Shown here one piece after another: positions 41,771-49,970 of a stretch of DNA of 64,000 nucleotides. The notes below the pieces were generated by a model. The model was not told the DNA's origin, made no database searches, and saw only the letters and a program-made list of their open reading frames with translations. Source of the DNA: Bacillus sp. FJAT-29814 (lineage in GTDB: Bacteria; Bacillota; Bacilli; Bacillales; Cytobacillaceae); NCBI RefSeq assembly GCF_001510715.1, contig NZ_LMTJ01000002.1, positions 569,706 through 633,705 on the forward strand. The letters run 5' to 3'. Positions within the stretch are counted from its first letter, which is position 1, and each line of letters begins with the position of its first letter. The translations under genes and the position numbers were made by a program.

Positions 41771-42667
41771 TTAGCACCCTTTTACTTTATGAACATGACC
41801 CGTCAATTCCCGATTTGTAAATGGTTTCAATAATTCGACGCAAGCTAGAAGCTGACCGAAGTCAATTCCCGTATCAATGCCCATTTCATGCATCATGAAA
41901 ACAAGATCCTCTGTTGCCGCATTGCCAGCTGCACCAGGGGCAAATGGGCACCCGCCAAGACCGCCGATCGAAGCATCAAACCGAGTGACCCCCGCTTCTA
42001 ACGCAGCCATGACATTTCCCAGTGCCAAGCCATACGTATCGTGAAAATGAGCAGAAATATGTGACTTTGTTTTTAATGAAATGACAGCCTGAAATAACTC
42101 GAAAACCTGCTTTGGATTCGCTCTGCCGATGGTATCGGCAAGAACTATTTCATCTGCACCGAGCCTTTCTGCTTCCTCGACCATTTTGAGAACCAAGTCC
42201 GCATCTACTTTTCCCTCAAACGGGCACCAAAAAGCCGTGGCAATACTATAGCGGATAAACATATCATGTGCTTTTGCTTTTTCGATTACCGAGGCAAGGT
42301 TCGTCATCGATTGCTCCCGGCTCATTTTTACATTTTTTAAATTAAAGCTGTCACTTGCACCTACTACCAGTGATAGGGAATCAACACCGCTTTCGATCGC
42401 CCGGTCATACCCCTTCTCATTTGGAATTAGCGCCATATATTGAACGGAAGGTTTTTTTTCTATGCCATTTAGAACTTCCTTTGCGTCCTTCATTTGCGGC
42501 ACATATGCCGGATGAACGAAAGAAACGGCTTCCATCCGTTTAATTCCTGTTTTGCTAAGTGCATTGATCAACTCTATTTTCTTTTCGGTCGAGATAAAAT
42601 TGGCTTCATTCTGAATTCCATCCCTGGGCCCGACTTCGATGATTTCTACCTTATCCGGAAGGTTCAT
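41771..42667 (-). CDS. HMG-CoA-lyase-like aldol-cleaving enzyme (298 aa)
   Basis: A DRE-TIM metallolyase. KVEIIEVGPRDGIQNE is the metal and catalytic start (Arg-Asp pair), SAHFHDTYGLALGN supplies the two His ligands, and SIGGLGGCPFAPGAAGNAATEDLVFMMHEMGIDTGID carries the catalytic Cys loop. These fit 3-hydroxy-3-methylglutaryl-CoA lyase (to acetyl-CoA and acetoacetate), though close relatives cleave other 3-hydroxyacyl-CoAs such as citramalyl-CoA. It is placed between a CoA-transferase and a TRAP transporter, so the CoA ester is probably made from an imported acid. Confidence 0.88.
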   Translation of the reverse strand: MNLPDKVEIIEVGPRDGIQNEANFISTEKKIELINALSKTGIKRMEAVSFVHPAYVPQMKDAKEVLNGIEKKPSVQYMALIPNEKGYDRAIESGVDSLSLVVGASDSFNLKNVKMSREQSMTNLASVIEKAKAHDMFIRYSIATAFWCPFEGKVDADLVLKMVEEAERLGADEIVLADTIGRANPKQVFELFQAVISLKTKSHISAHFHDTYGLALGNVMAALEAGVTRFDASIGGLGGCPFAPGAAGNAATEDLVFMMHEMGIDTGIDFGQLLACVELLKPFTNRELTGHVHKVKGC

Positions 42668-42722
42668 AAGACATCCCCTTTTTTATTGTGAGAAATTCCC
42701 TGTTTTATAAATGGAATGGAAT

Positions 42723-43922
42723 CTAAATAACCCCTTTTGCTTTTAGATCATTCATTTGCTCTTCCGTCAGGCCAAGCTTATCGCCAAGAATGTCACTGGT
42801 GTGCTGCCCCAATTCTGGTCCTGCCCACTCGATTTCCCCAGGGGTTTCACTCATTTTTGGGACAACTCCCGGCATCTTCAACATACCAAGGCCATCAACG
42901 GCTACTTCCTGAATCATTTTCCTGGCTTGGTAATGCGGGTCATTGACGATATCCTCTACAGAATAAATGGAACCAGCCGGGACCCCCGCTTTATCTAAGG
43001 ATTCCTTAACTGCCTCAAATGGCAAACTTTTCGCCCATTCTTCGATCAGACCGTCTAAGAATGCAGCATGTTCAGACCGTTTGGCATTGTTTTCAAAGCG
43101 CGGATCCTCGGCAATGTCCTCTCGGCCCATTGCATGCATCAGCCTTTTAAAAATGGCATCCCCATTCGCACCAATTACGATATAGGTGCCATCTGAACAA
43201 ACATATGTATTCGATGGTGTAATTCCCGGCAGCATACTTCCCGATCTTTCCCGAATCAATCCTGCACGGTCATATTCGGGAAGAACGCTTTCCATTAAAC
43301 TAAACACCGATTCATATAGAGCAACGTCAATGACCTGTCCCTCACCTGTGCCATTCACATCACGATGGTAAACAGCCATTAAGGCACCGATCACCGCATA
43401 AAGCGATGACAAGGAATCTCCAAGACTTACACCTACTCGTACCGGCGGACGATCTGGATAGCCCGTGATATAGCGAAGACCTCCCATCGCTTCCCCAATC
43501 GAGCCAAAACCCGGTCTATCTTTGTAAGGACCATCCTGACCATATCCGGACACCCGAATCATCACCAGACCTGGGTTAATTTTCTTTAATTCTTCGTATC
43601 CGAGACCCCACTTTTCCAATGTCCCGGGGCGAAAGTTCTCTATTAAAATATCAATTTCTTTCACCAGCCCGCGGATCAGCTCTTGTCCTTCATGGTGCTT
43701 CAGGTCAATGGTAATCGACTTTTTGTTCCTGGATTGAACATACCACCATAGACTTGTCCCGTTTTCCATCACCCGCCATGTTCGGATGGGATCACCCTTA
43801 GCGGGAGGTTCAACTTTTATCACCTCAGCGCCAAATTCAGCTAATAGCCGGGAGGCAAATGGACCGGCAATGAGCTGTCCCATTTCCAGCACTTTTAAAC
43901 CTTCCAACGCTTTTTTCCCCAT
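42723..43922 (-). CDS. CaiB/BaiF family CoA-transferase (399 aa)
   Basis: A type III CoA-transferase. N-terminal LKVLEMGQLIAGPFASRLLAEFGAEVIKVEPPAKGDPIRTWR, the LIENFRPGTLEKWGLGYEELKKINPGLVMIRVSGYGQDGPYKDRPGFGSIGEAMGGL block with the catalytic Asp nearby (YKDRPGF), and DVALYESVFSLMES are all typical. It moves CoA from a donor such as succinyl-CoA to a free acid. With the lyase and TRAP genes after it, the acid should be the transported substrate. Candidate acids: 3-hydroxy-3-methylglutarate, or itaconate/citramalate-like acids. Ribosome binding site AGGGGGG... near 43930. Confidence 0.9.
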   Translation of the reverse strand: MGKKALEGLKVLEMGQLIAGPFASRLLAEFGAEVIKVEPPAKGDPIRTWRVMENGTSLWWYVQSRNKKSITIDLKHHEGQELIRGLVKEIDILIENFRPGTLEKWGLGYEELKKINPGLVMIRVSGYGQDGPYKDRPGFGSIGEAMGGLRYITGYPDRPPVRVGVSLGDSLSSLYAVIGALMAVYHRDVNGTGEGQVIDVALYESVFSLMESVLPEYDRAGLIRERSGSMLPGITPSNTYVCSDGTYIVIGANGDAIFKRLMHAMGREDIAEDPRFENNAKRSEHAAFLDGLIEEWAKSLPFEAVKESLDKAGVPAGSIYSVEDIVNDPHYQARKMIQEVAVDGLGMLKMPGVVPKMSETPGEIEWAGPELGQHTSDILGDKLGLTEEQMNDLKAKGVI

Positions 43923-43972
43923 ATGTCTTCATCCCCCCATAGTCTCAATCTGTTTAAAATGAAAGAAGATTT

Positions 43973-44629
43973 CTAGTTATAAAGTGATATAAGTGCCTTT
44001 AAATCATGCTCAATGTGTTCAAGCATTACCTTTGCTGCTTTATCCCCATCCCTTTCTTTAAGGGCTGAAAGGATGCGTGAATGTTCTTCGATCGGGCTCT
44101 CATCATGCATGGCTTCTTTCACCACACTGTTCCTTAGGTAGGTCACTTTATCGCGAATCATATTCGTTAATGAAATCAGTTGGCGGTTACCGGATGAATT
44201 CAAGATAATCTCGTGAAATTTAATACTCAATTCCACTACTCTATTTTTATCCTGTTTTAACCAGGCTGTTTTCGTTTCTTCCACAATCGTTTCCAGCATG
44301 TCTAATTCGGAAGAATCAATTTTTTGAGCAGCTAATTTTGCTGCAAGCGATTCCATTTGCTGCCGCACTTGATAAATATCAATCATATCGGATGTTGATG
44401 GGCTGAACACATGGATGGCGTTCCCTTGCTGCACAAGCAACTCATCTTGAATAAGGATTTTTAAAGCCTCACGCACCGGTCCACGGCTGGTGCCGAATTC
44501 TTCCGCCAGTTTTGTTTCTACCAATCTTTCACCTGGAGTGTAATCACCTTCCAATAAACGCTTTTTTAATATTTGATAGATTTGGGTATTTAGGTTATCT
44601 CTAACAATTGTTGACAATGAAAGCGCCAC
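43973..44629 (-). CDS. GntR-family regulator, FadR/FCD subgroup (218 aa)
   Basis: The HTH lies at about residues 20-70 (YQILKKRLLEGDYTPGERLVETKLAEEFGTSRGPVREALKILIQDELLVQ) and the FCD ligand domain follows with the metal-binding residues in YQVRQQMESLAAKLA, KFHEIILNSSGN and EEHSRILSALKERDGDKA. The start is GTG at 44629, or TTG at 44617, which has the better spaced AAAGGTGG. It is the first gene of the catabolic operon and surely controls it; its likely operator is at 44689-44708. Confidence 0.9.
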   Translation of the reverse strand: MALSLSTIVRDNLNTQIYQILKKRLLEGDYTPGERLVETKLAEEFGTSRGPVREALKILIQDELLVQQGNAIHVFSPSTSDMIDIYQVRQQMESLAAKLAAQKIDSSELDMLETIVEETKTAWLKQDKNRVVELSIKFHEIILNSSGNRQLISLTNMIRDKVTYLRNSVVKEAMHDESPIEEHSRILSALKERDGDKAAKVMLEHIEHDLKALISLYN

Positions 44630-44671
44630 CTTTCCGAACCGCCTCGCGACCGTTCTCTTAACACTTTTTTA

Positions 44672-44708
44672 ATATTAAGATAATTCTGGTTAACTGTCAA
44701 CAGTCAAC
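44672..44708 (-). promoter_or_regulatory. Promoter and palindromic operator of the catabolic operon
   Basis: On the minus strand TTGACA (plus 44695-44700) and TAATAT (plus 44672-44677) are 17 bases apart, a near-ideal sigma-A promoter. The palindrome GTTAACTGTCAACAGTCAAC (44689-44708; arms match 8 of 9) covers the -35 element. This is where a GntR dimer should bind; ligand release would free the promoter. Confidence 0.75.
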
Positions 44709-44872
44709 ATTCAGTATATTTAATATTTTCGGAAGATTTATTTAAAAAAATAATCTACAAAAGCTTCTGCCGCTGCTTGAAAAATTCACTAGCAGCATTT
44801 AGTAATGATATGTAAAACAGCTAAAAAAGGATGAATACACATTACCGGTTGACCCAAAAATGCCAATGAAAG

Positions 44873-44903
44873 ATAAAAAAGAAGCGTGGTGGTCACGCTT
44901 CCT
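44873..44903 (-). terminator. Hairpin terminator (minus strand) of a decayed small gene
   Basis: Stem GAAGCGTG/CACGCTTC, loop GTGGT, six T on the minus-strand exit. The only upstream candidate is the YjcZ-like remnant at 44962-45046. Confidence 0.6.
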
Positions 44904-44961
44904 AACTCAGTAAGCTTGTAATAGCCTATTCTAGGTGAATCGAGGCTCCTATATTACAAAC

Positions 44962-45046
44962 TTAGTAGGTCATATAAATTGAACCCACAATAATTAACAA
45001 AATAAACAGGACTCTTATTGGAGATTAGTTGAATAAGGAAAGACAT
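44962..45046 (-). pseudogene. Decayed YjcZ-family gene
   Basis: The minus strand ends with [15 protein letters not shown] and TAA, the hallmark YjcZ tail. The frame is broken by TAA at 45025-45027. A start ATG TCT TTC at 45046 with GAGGTT before it lies in another frame, and the terminator at 44873-44903 remains. It reads as a fifth YjcZ copy with a frameshift and a lost Gly-rich head. Confidence 0.5.
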
Positions 45047-45112
45047 GTTTAACCTCAAATAGGTTAGGTTATTAAACGTATTGTAACTAAAATTTTGAGG
45101 AGGTTATTTTTA

Positions 45113-45442
45113 ATGTCTCACGAACAATATCAATCCGTTTTGGAAGCACTGCATGAATGTATGGTTGCGTGTAATCACTGTTACGACGCCTGCTTAAAGG
45201 AAGAAAATATAAATATGATGGCGGAATGTATTCGCTTAGATAGAGAATGTGCGGAAATTTGTGCTTATTTAGAACAGGCGATTAGCAGAGGAACGCCATT
45301 TATTTCTGAATTAACACAAGTATGTGCCACTATTTGCGAAGCTTGTGGAAGCGAGTGTAAAAAACATCAGCATGAACATTGTCAAAAGTGTGCAGAGGCT
45401 TGTTTAAAATGTGCGGATGCTTGTAGGAAGTTAACTGCGTAA
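45113..45442 (+). CDS. Four-helix-bundle copper-binding protein (Csp/DUF326-like)
   Basis: A 109-aa protein with 16 Cys, arranged as CxxxC and CxxC spacings along four helices (HECMVACNHCYDAC, ECIRLDRECAEIC, VCATICEACGSEC, HCQKCAEACLKCADAC) plus a His-rich turn (KKHQHEHC). This matches the copper storage protein type, in which the Cys point into the core of the bundle and hold many Cu(I) ions. There is no signal peptide, so it is the cytosolic kind. The ATG at 45113 follows AGGAGG. Single gene with its own terminator. Confidence 0.9.
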   Translation: MSHEQYQSVLEALHECMVACNHCYDACLKEENINMMAECIRLDRECAEICAYLEQAISRGTPFISELTQVCATICEACGSECKKHQHEHCQKCAEACLKCADACRKLTA

Positions 45443-45477
45443 CTCTATGGGAATTCTGCTCTACCACCACTACCGAT

Positions 45478-45522
45478 GAAAAGGTGCCTTCTTATTAAAG
45501 GATGGCACCTCATTTTTTTGAG
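45478..45522 (+). terminator. Terminator after the copper protein gene
   Basis: Stem AGGTGCC/GGCACCT followed by CATTTTTTT. Confidence 0.75.
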
Positions 45523-45600
45523 GGACCTTATGTATCTGATTTATTAATTTTCCATAATTTGCACTATAATACATGAAAGAAGCAATACATTACATTGGAA

Positions 45601-45857
45601 TACTTTAAGGTTCATATACTCTCGTTAGACCACGATTTAGGTGAAGATATGAATCGAAATTACTTCCAATAGGATATGATTTGGTGAAGTACATCTGTGA
45701 AAAGGGGTTACGTGCTGATAAAATCTACCTTCATACAGATAATGTTGTAGGAAGAAAAAATATGTTTCAGACGCTAAAAGCAGCCCAAAGAAGAGGCTTT
45801 ATAGAGAATGATAAAGAGATCTATCATTATTCAATAACACCCAATAAATACTCATGA
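45601..45857 (+). pseudogene. Cyclic-phosphate-processing receiver-domain gene, frameshifted and truncated
   Basis: One plus frame reads YFKVHILSLDHDLGEDMNRNYFQ then TAG; a shifted frame continues GYDLVKYICEKGLRADKIYLHTDNVVGRKNMFQTLKAAQRRGFIENDKEIYHYSITPNKYS. Together these are the second half of the small receiver-like domain called cyclic-phosphate processing receiver (LDHDLG and HTDN...GR...M motifs). The N-terminal third and a frame are lost. Confidence 0.6.
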
Positions 45858-45959
45858 TTGAAAACGTGAAGAAAAAAGAAACAGCAGAAGATTCTTTAAA
45901 TGGTATTTTTGGTAGCGGATTAAATGGATTACATTTCACCAAAAGGAGCGGTGTTAAAG

Positions 45960-46820
45960 ATGAAACGATGGCCGAAAGATACCATAGCGGCGGGTCGTCG
46001 TCATACCGTTGGGCTTAAATCGGACGGTACGGTGATGACTGTCGGAGATAATAAATATCGCCAATGTGATGTAAGCGGCTGGCGAGATATGATCGCTGTC
46101 GCAGCTGGTAATGTTCATATGGCGACGAACACGGGTAATGCCCATACAATTGGTCTTAAATCTGACAGTACGGTGGCGGCTACGGGTTGGAATCAGTATG
46201 GTCAATGCGATGTAAGTGATTGGCGAGATATCGTGGCGATTGCGGCGGGTTGGCGTTTTACCATTGGGCTTAAATCGGATGGCACGGTGGTAGATGTAGG
46301 CCGAAATAATGAAGGCCAATGCAATGTAGGTGACTGGCGAGATATCGTGGCGGTCGCGGCGGGTGACTGGCATACCGTCGGGCTTAAATTGGACGGCACG
46401 GTGACGGCAGTGGGTAATAATCGGTATCGCCAATGCAATGTAAGCGGCTGGTGCGATATGGTGGCGGTTGCGGCGGGTTATCTTCATACCATCGGGCTTA
46501 AATCGGACGGAACCGTGGCGGCTGTGGGTTTAAATAAACATGGCCAATGCGATGTAAACGGCTGGCAGGATATCGCAGCGATTGCGGCGGGTAGTAATCA
46601 TACCATCGGCCTTAGATCGGACGGAACCGTGGCGGCTGTAGGTTGGAATAAATATGGCCAATGTAATGTAAGTGATTGGCGAGATATCGTGGCGGTTGCT
46701 GCGGGTTGCGCTCATACCCTCGGCATTAAATCGGACGGCACCGTGGTTGCTGTGGGTGATAATGAATATGGCCAATGCGATGTAAGCGGCTGGCGCGGCA
46801 TCCGACTGCCCGGCAATTAG
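45960..46820 (+). CDS. RCC1-repeat beta-propeller protein (286 aa)
   Basis: The ATG at 45960 follows AAAGGAGCGG; an in-frame ATG at 45924 has no site. The whole protein is seven near-identical repeats of about 38 residues with the pattern HTIGLKSDGTVAAVG-x-N-x-GQCDVSxWRDIVAVAAG. Seven such units should close into an RCC1-type seven-bladed propeller. Repeat 2 has about eight extra residues (NVHMATNTGN). The repeats are alike also at DNA level and reach about 60 percent GC, well above the neighbours. No signal or membrane segment. Role unknown; binding a partner protein is likely. The gene follows a decayed receiver gene. Confidence 0.85.
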   Translation: MKRWPKDTIAAGRRHTVGLKSDGTVMTVGDNKYRQCDVSGWRDMIAVAAGNVHMATNTGNAHTIGLKSDSTVAATGWNQYGQCDVSDWRDIVAIAAGWRFTIGLKSDGTVVDVGRNNEGQCNVGDWRDIVAVAAGDWHTVGLKLDGTVTAVGNNRYRQCNVSGWCDMVAVAAGYLHTIGLKSDGTVAAVGLNKHGQCDVNGWQDIAAIAAGSNHTIGLRSDGTVAAVGWNKYGQCNVSDWRDIVAVAAGCAHTLGIKSDGTVVAVGDNEYGQCDVSGWRGIRLPGN

Positions 46821-47074
46821 TCTTCGTTTAAAAAGGATATAGTTCCTGCAACTAATAAATCCCAAAAAGGATTAACCATAAAAGAAAAAAATTTCCTCTA
46901 TAGCTAAAACAGGAGCGATAATCCAGAAAGGATTATCGTATTTTTGTTGAAGTAATTAAGCTAATGTTGCAGGCTAGCCTAATAAAAATAAGAGAAGCCA
47001 TAAAAATGCTCCTCCAATTTAAAATTCACTTTTATCTTAAGAATCTACAACTTCCAAGTCCCCATAAAGCATTA

Positions 47075-47674
47075 TTAGTTATTACAGATCATTAACACGT
47101 TCCCATCCAAATCTTTAAAGTTAAAATAGGCAAAATCACCAATACGCTCTATTTCTTTGACAATGGTAATTCCCTTATTTTTTACAAATCGATGCGCTTC
47201 ATCGATATCTTGGACATAGAAGTTGAATAAAACATGCTCCGAGGGTTTTAATGTAAAACCCGGGTCAAAAGTGTGATCATCCAGAGTCAGTCCGGTTTCA
47301 GAGGTGACAGGGATGTTATGAACAGGAGATTTAACCTGAACCTCGTCAAAAGGTAATCCAAGTAAGTCGCAATACCATTTTACTGACTTTTTGAGATCAT
47401 TCACATGAATAAAAACGTTGTTCACCTTACAAGCAATGGGAGACGCAAATAACCGATACCGCCCCGATGACACCCTCTCCAAAACCCGGTATTCCTCACT
47501 CACATTTGATGAACGATTCCCACCTAACGATTCAGGAACCATATCGGCCATAGCTGTCCCTGGGTCCTTCCATGTATTCGGATACTCGGCTTGAATCCAA
47601 TCATTCACATCCCCAATGGTGCCTTCCCCGCCTAAAGCCTCCAATGCTAAAATAATAGCTTGATAGTGGTTCAT
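47075..47674 (-). CDS. Winged-helix (HARE-HTH-like) domain fused to a VOC domain
   Basis: Residues 1-80 (MNHYQAIILALEALGGEGTIGDVNDWIQAEYP...RVLERVSSGRYRLF) look like the HB1/ASXL/restriction-enzyme type winged helix, a DNA-binding or protein-binding module found in restriction and chromatin proteins. Residues 84-199 are a glyoxalase/VOC domain (NNVFIHVNDLKKSVKWYCDLLGLPFDEV...FNFKDLDGNVLMICNN). The pairing suggests a ligand-sensing regulator or a modified enzyme; not characterised as far as I know. A good ribosome binding site precedes it. It follows gene 47709-48398 by 34 bases. Confidence 0.75.
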   Translation of the reverse strand: MNHYQAIILALEALGGEGTIGDVNDWIQAEYPNTWKDPGTAMADMVPESLGGNRSSNVSEEYRVLERVSSGRYRLFASPIACKVNNVFIHVNDLKKSVKWYCDLLGLPFDEVQVKSPVHNIPVTSETGLTLDDHTFDPGFTLKPSEHVLFNFYVQDIDEAHRFVKNKGITIVKEIERIGDFAYFNFKDLDGNVLMICNN

Positions 47675-47708
47675 ATTAACACGTCCCCTTCTATTGTTGT
47701 TCGTCTTC

Positions 47709-48398
47709 TTACCATGTCCATTCCGCCAATAATTGTGTTGCTTTTACCTTTCGCCCTGTTTGGGGATTAACCGTATCGGAAATCCTCACGATCCCAGCCT
47801 CGGCCAAAACATCGGAAATGATATTGGCGGTTCTAAGATCAAATTCCATTCTCTTTTTTATTTCTAAATCCAATCCCTCTGGTGTCCTGCTTCTTACATC
47901 ATTCCGGCAATTCTGTGACAGCCATTTCGCTGGAGCATCATTCAAAGACTCTACCGCTACCTTGATCAACTTATCGGTAATCCTAATTCCACGGCAATGG
48001 TATGGAAGAGGAATTCCCAGTTTCTCAGTAATTCTTTCGAGGAGTTCCTCCGGAATGGGCTGTTTAGTATCTGAAAAGCCGGAAGTTCTAATTTCTTTTC
48101 CTACGATAAAATCCTCTTCGCTTATCTCTCTTTTTTCAGAGACTAATAGGGAGTCGAATGCCGTGAGAAGCTCTTGAATCTCAGCCTGTTCATTTATAAT
48201 AGCCAAGCTTCTTTTGTATTCCGCTTCGCCTTTGTATCTTGTAATCTCGAACCATTTTGTTTCGTCTTCTTTACTATTTAAATACATCGTATGGAAGTCC
48301 AAAAATTTGTTATATACCTCCGCTGCCTTCTCTTGAAGATGCATGAACTCTTCTACTTTATTCTTCAGAATGTGATATTGATAAACTTTAACAAACAC
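47709..48398 (-). CDS. Hypothetical protein (229 aa) with N-terminal ABM-like region
   Basis: The first 100 residues (MFVKVYQYHILKNKVEEFMHLQEKAAEVYNKF...WFEITRYKGEAEYKRSLAIINE) have the look of an antibiotic-biosynthesis-monooxygenase-like ferredoxin fold. The second half (PLPYHCRGIRITDKLIKVAVESLNDAPAKWLSQNCRNDVRSRTPEGLDLEIKKRMEFDLRTANIISDVLAEAGIV) is not known to me; the RMEFDLRTANIISDVL part could form a winged helix. Same strand as and just upstream of the HTH-VOC gene. Confidence 0.65.
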   Translation of the reverse strand: MFVKVYQYHILKNKVEEFMHLQEKAAEVYNKFLDFHTMYLNSKEDETKWFEITRYKGEAEYKRSLAIINEQAEIQELLTAFDSLLVSEKREISEEDFIVGKEIRTSGFSDTKQPIPEELLERITEKLGIPLPYHCRGIRITDKLIKVAVESLNDAPAKWLSQNCRNDVRSRTPEGLDLEIKKRMEFDLRTANIISDVLAEAGIVRISDTVNPQTGRKVKATQLLAEWTW

Positions 48399-48443
48399 TG
48401 ATTCTCAACTCCAGTCCTTGCTATGCCACTCTCTTCTCTTAGA

Positions 48444-48908
48444 TTAATCACCAAAATTATTAAGCCATTTTATATACTTCGGCTTATTTCTTTCATACCA
48501 TTCACTACATACAAAATATCTTTCGCCATTGATTATGATGTCATCTTTCCAATACCGGTTATAGCCATTTACTTTTCTTTGTTCAGATAATGATGTTCTC
48601 CAGTCAATCTTTTTTAAAAAAGGATAATTAATATCAAACGTATATTTGCTGTACCTTTCATCCTGCAGCTTTGTTACCATTTCATCAGAAAGCGCTTGAG
48701 AGGCTACTAAATTTTTGAAGGTGGTATTTACCAATATCCCCACTTTTAAACCCGCATGTTTATCTATAACCCCTGTGGGACTTTGTTGCTTTTGCTCATT
48801 TTCTCGTAGCCACTTTTTCATATACTTTATTTTGCTTTCTTGTGAGAGTCCATCCACGTTTGCTTTAATCAATTCTATAAACTTTGTTTTAAAGGACAAT
48901 TTGTCCAA
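48444..48908 (-). CDS. Hypothetical protein (154 aa)
   Basis: A soluble, Lys/Asn/Tyr-rich protein with a helical first half (KFIELIKANVDGLSQESKIKYMKKWLRENEQ) and a Trp/Tyr-rich second half ending RYFVCSEWYERNKPKYIKWLNNFGD. Not recognised. The composition and setting (accessory region) fit a phage- or defence-type protein, but no motif supports that. Confidence 0.55.
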   Translation of the reverse strand: MDKLSFKTKFIELIKANVDGLSQESKIKYMKKWLRENEQKQQSPTGVIDKHAGLKVGILVNTTFKNLVASQALSDEMVTKLQDERYSKYTFDINYPFLKKIDWRTSLSEQRKVNGYNRYWKDDIIINGERYFVCSEWYERNKPKYIKWLNNFGD

Positions 48909-49018
48909 AAAAACACCCCCATTTTTCTATCAAAACTTAGCTTTTATCTTTAGTTAACGGTAGCAGCTGTTTCCAAACCTAAGAATACTCCGTTCTATCA
49001 ACGTTTCTGTGACTGAAA

Positions 49019-49357
49019 TTATATTCTTATCTGTTTAGCTGCAGCAGAAATTAGAGCAAAGATGTAAGCTGTATTCTGTGATTTTTGTATTGCCTCTTGC
49101 CGGACTCCCGCCTCACCTTTTAACCATCGATCATAGTAACCGAACACAAACTCAAAATCCTTGTAGCTAATTTTTCTTTCTTTAGAGATCCTGACACTTG
49201 GGCTATTCGTTTTTGCTTTACGAATGATTAAATAATTCCCTTGAACTCCCACCTGGAACCACAAAGGTATACTTTGATTTTTAGGTACTGTATGTATTTC
49301 AAATTCTGCTTCTTGTGCTTGTTTTACCAGTTCGCTCCATAATGCTTTTGCTTCCAT
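49019..49357 (-). CDS. Hypothetical protein (112 aa)
   Basis: Chosen start is the ATG at 49357, right after AAAAGGAGTGAGG. The sequence (IPLWFQVGVQGNYLIIRKAKTNSPSVRISKERKISYKDFEFVFGYYDRWLKG...) suggests a small alpha/beta protein. Similar short proteins occur near toxin or resistance genes in Bacillus, but I cannot name the family. Divergent from the Nudix gene. Confidence 0.6.
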   Translation of the reverse strand: MEAKALWSELVKQAQEAEFEIHTVPKNQSIPLWFQVGVQGNYLIIRKAKTNSPSVRISKERKISYKDFEFVFGYYDRWLKGEAGVRQEAIQKSQNTAYIFALISAAAKQIRI

Positions 49358-49517
49358 TTCCTCACTCCTTTTAGTACAATTTTCCATATCCTATTTAAAT
49401 TATAGCAAAGACCTTTCATTTAAAAACTAAGAAAGTTTAATGAATCAACCTAGCATGAAATTCATCTAATAAAAAATGATATGATGATCTAGAATCATTA
49501 ATTTGCAGGAGGATTCA

Positions 49518-49916
49518 ATGAAAAAGCAGATTAAAGTAGTCGCAGCGATTATTGAAAACGAACAACAAGAGATCCTATGTGCATTACGATCGCCGGAAAT
49601 GTCTCTTCCAAACAGATGGGAGTTTCCAGGTGGGAAAGTGGAAGCTAATGAGGACATCTACTCAGCCCTTGAGAGAGAGATAAGGGAAGAGTTAGACTGT
49701 AAAATTGAGACATTTAAAGAGGTATTTAATGATAACACTCACGAATACGAAACCATCTTCATTCATTTAATTTCTATTAAGTGTAGAGTGGTGGAAGGTA
49801 CACCGACACCGAGTGAGCATTCCAAGTTGATCTGGCTAAAAAGAGAAAATCTTGAATCGTTAAAATGGGCTCCGGCTGATATTCCAGCGGTTGAACAATT
49901 AATCCATGAAAAATAG
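49518..49916 (+). CDS. MutT-like (d)NTP pyrophosphohydrolase (Nudix)
   Basis: A 132-aa single-domain Nudix protein. The Nudix box is GGKVEANEDIYSALEREIREELDC (consensus GX5EX7REUXEEXGU), preceded by LPNRWEFP, as in MutT/8-oxo-dGTPases, and ESLKWAPADIPAVEQL follows at the end, as in that family. The ATG at 49518 has a good AGGAGG site. It cleans oxidised or otherwise non-canonical nucleotides, most probably 8-oxo-dGTP. Confidence 0.9.
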   Translation: MKKQIKVVAAIIENEQQEILCALRSPEMSLPNRWEFPGGKVEANEDIYSALEREIREELDCKIETFKEVFNDNTHEYETIFIHLISIKCRVVEGTPTPSEHSKLIWLKRENLESLKWAPADIPAVEQLIHEK

Positions 49917-49970
49917 TCTTCTTGATAGGAGAAGACTACGCTTTTTGGGATCCGCATCCTCACTCATATT

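Noticed and set aside
45954..46865. Minus-strand frames with repeated HDISPxTYIAL
   Set aside because: Antisense shadows of the RCC1 repeats.
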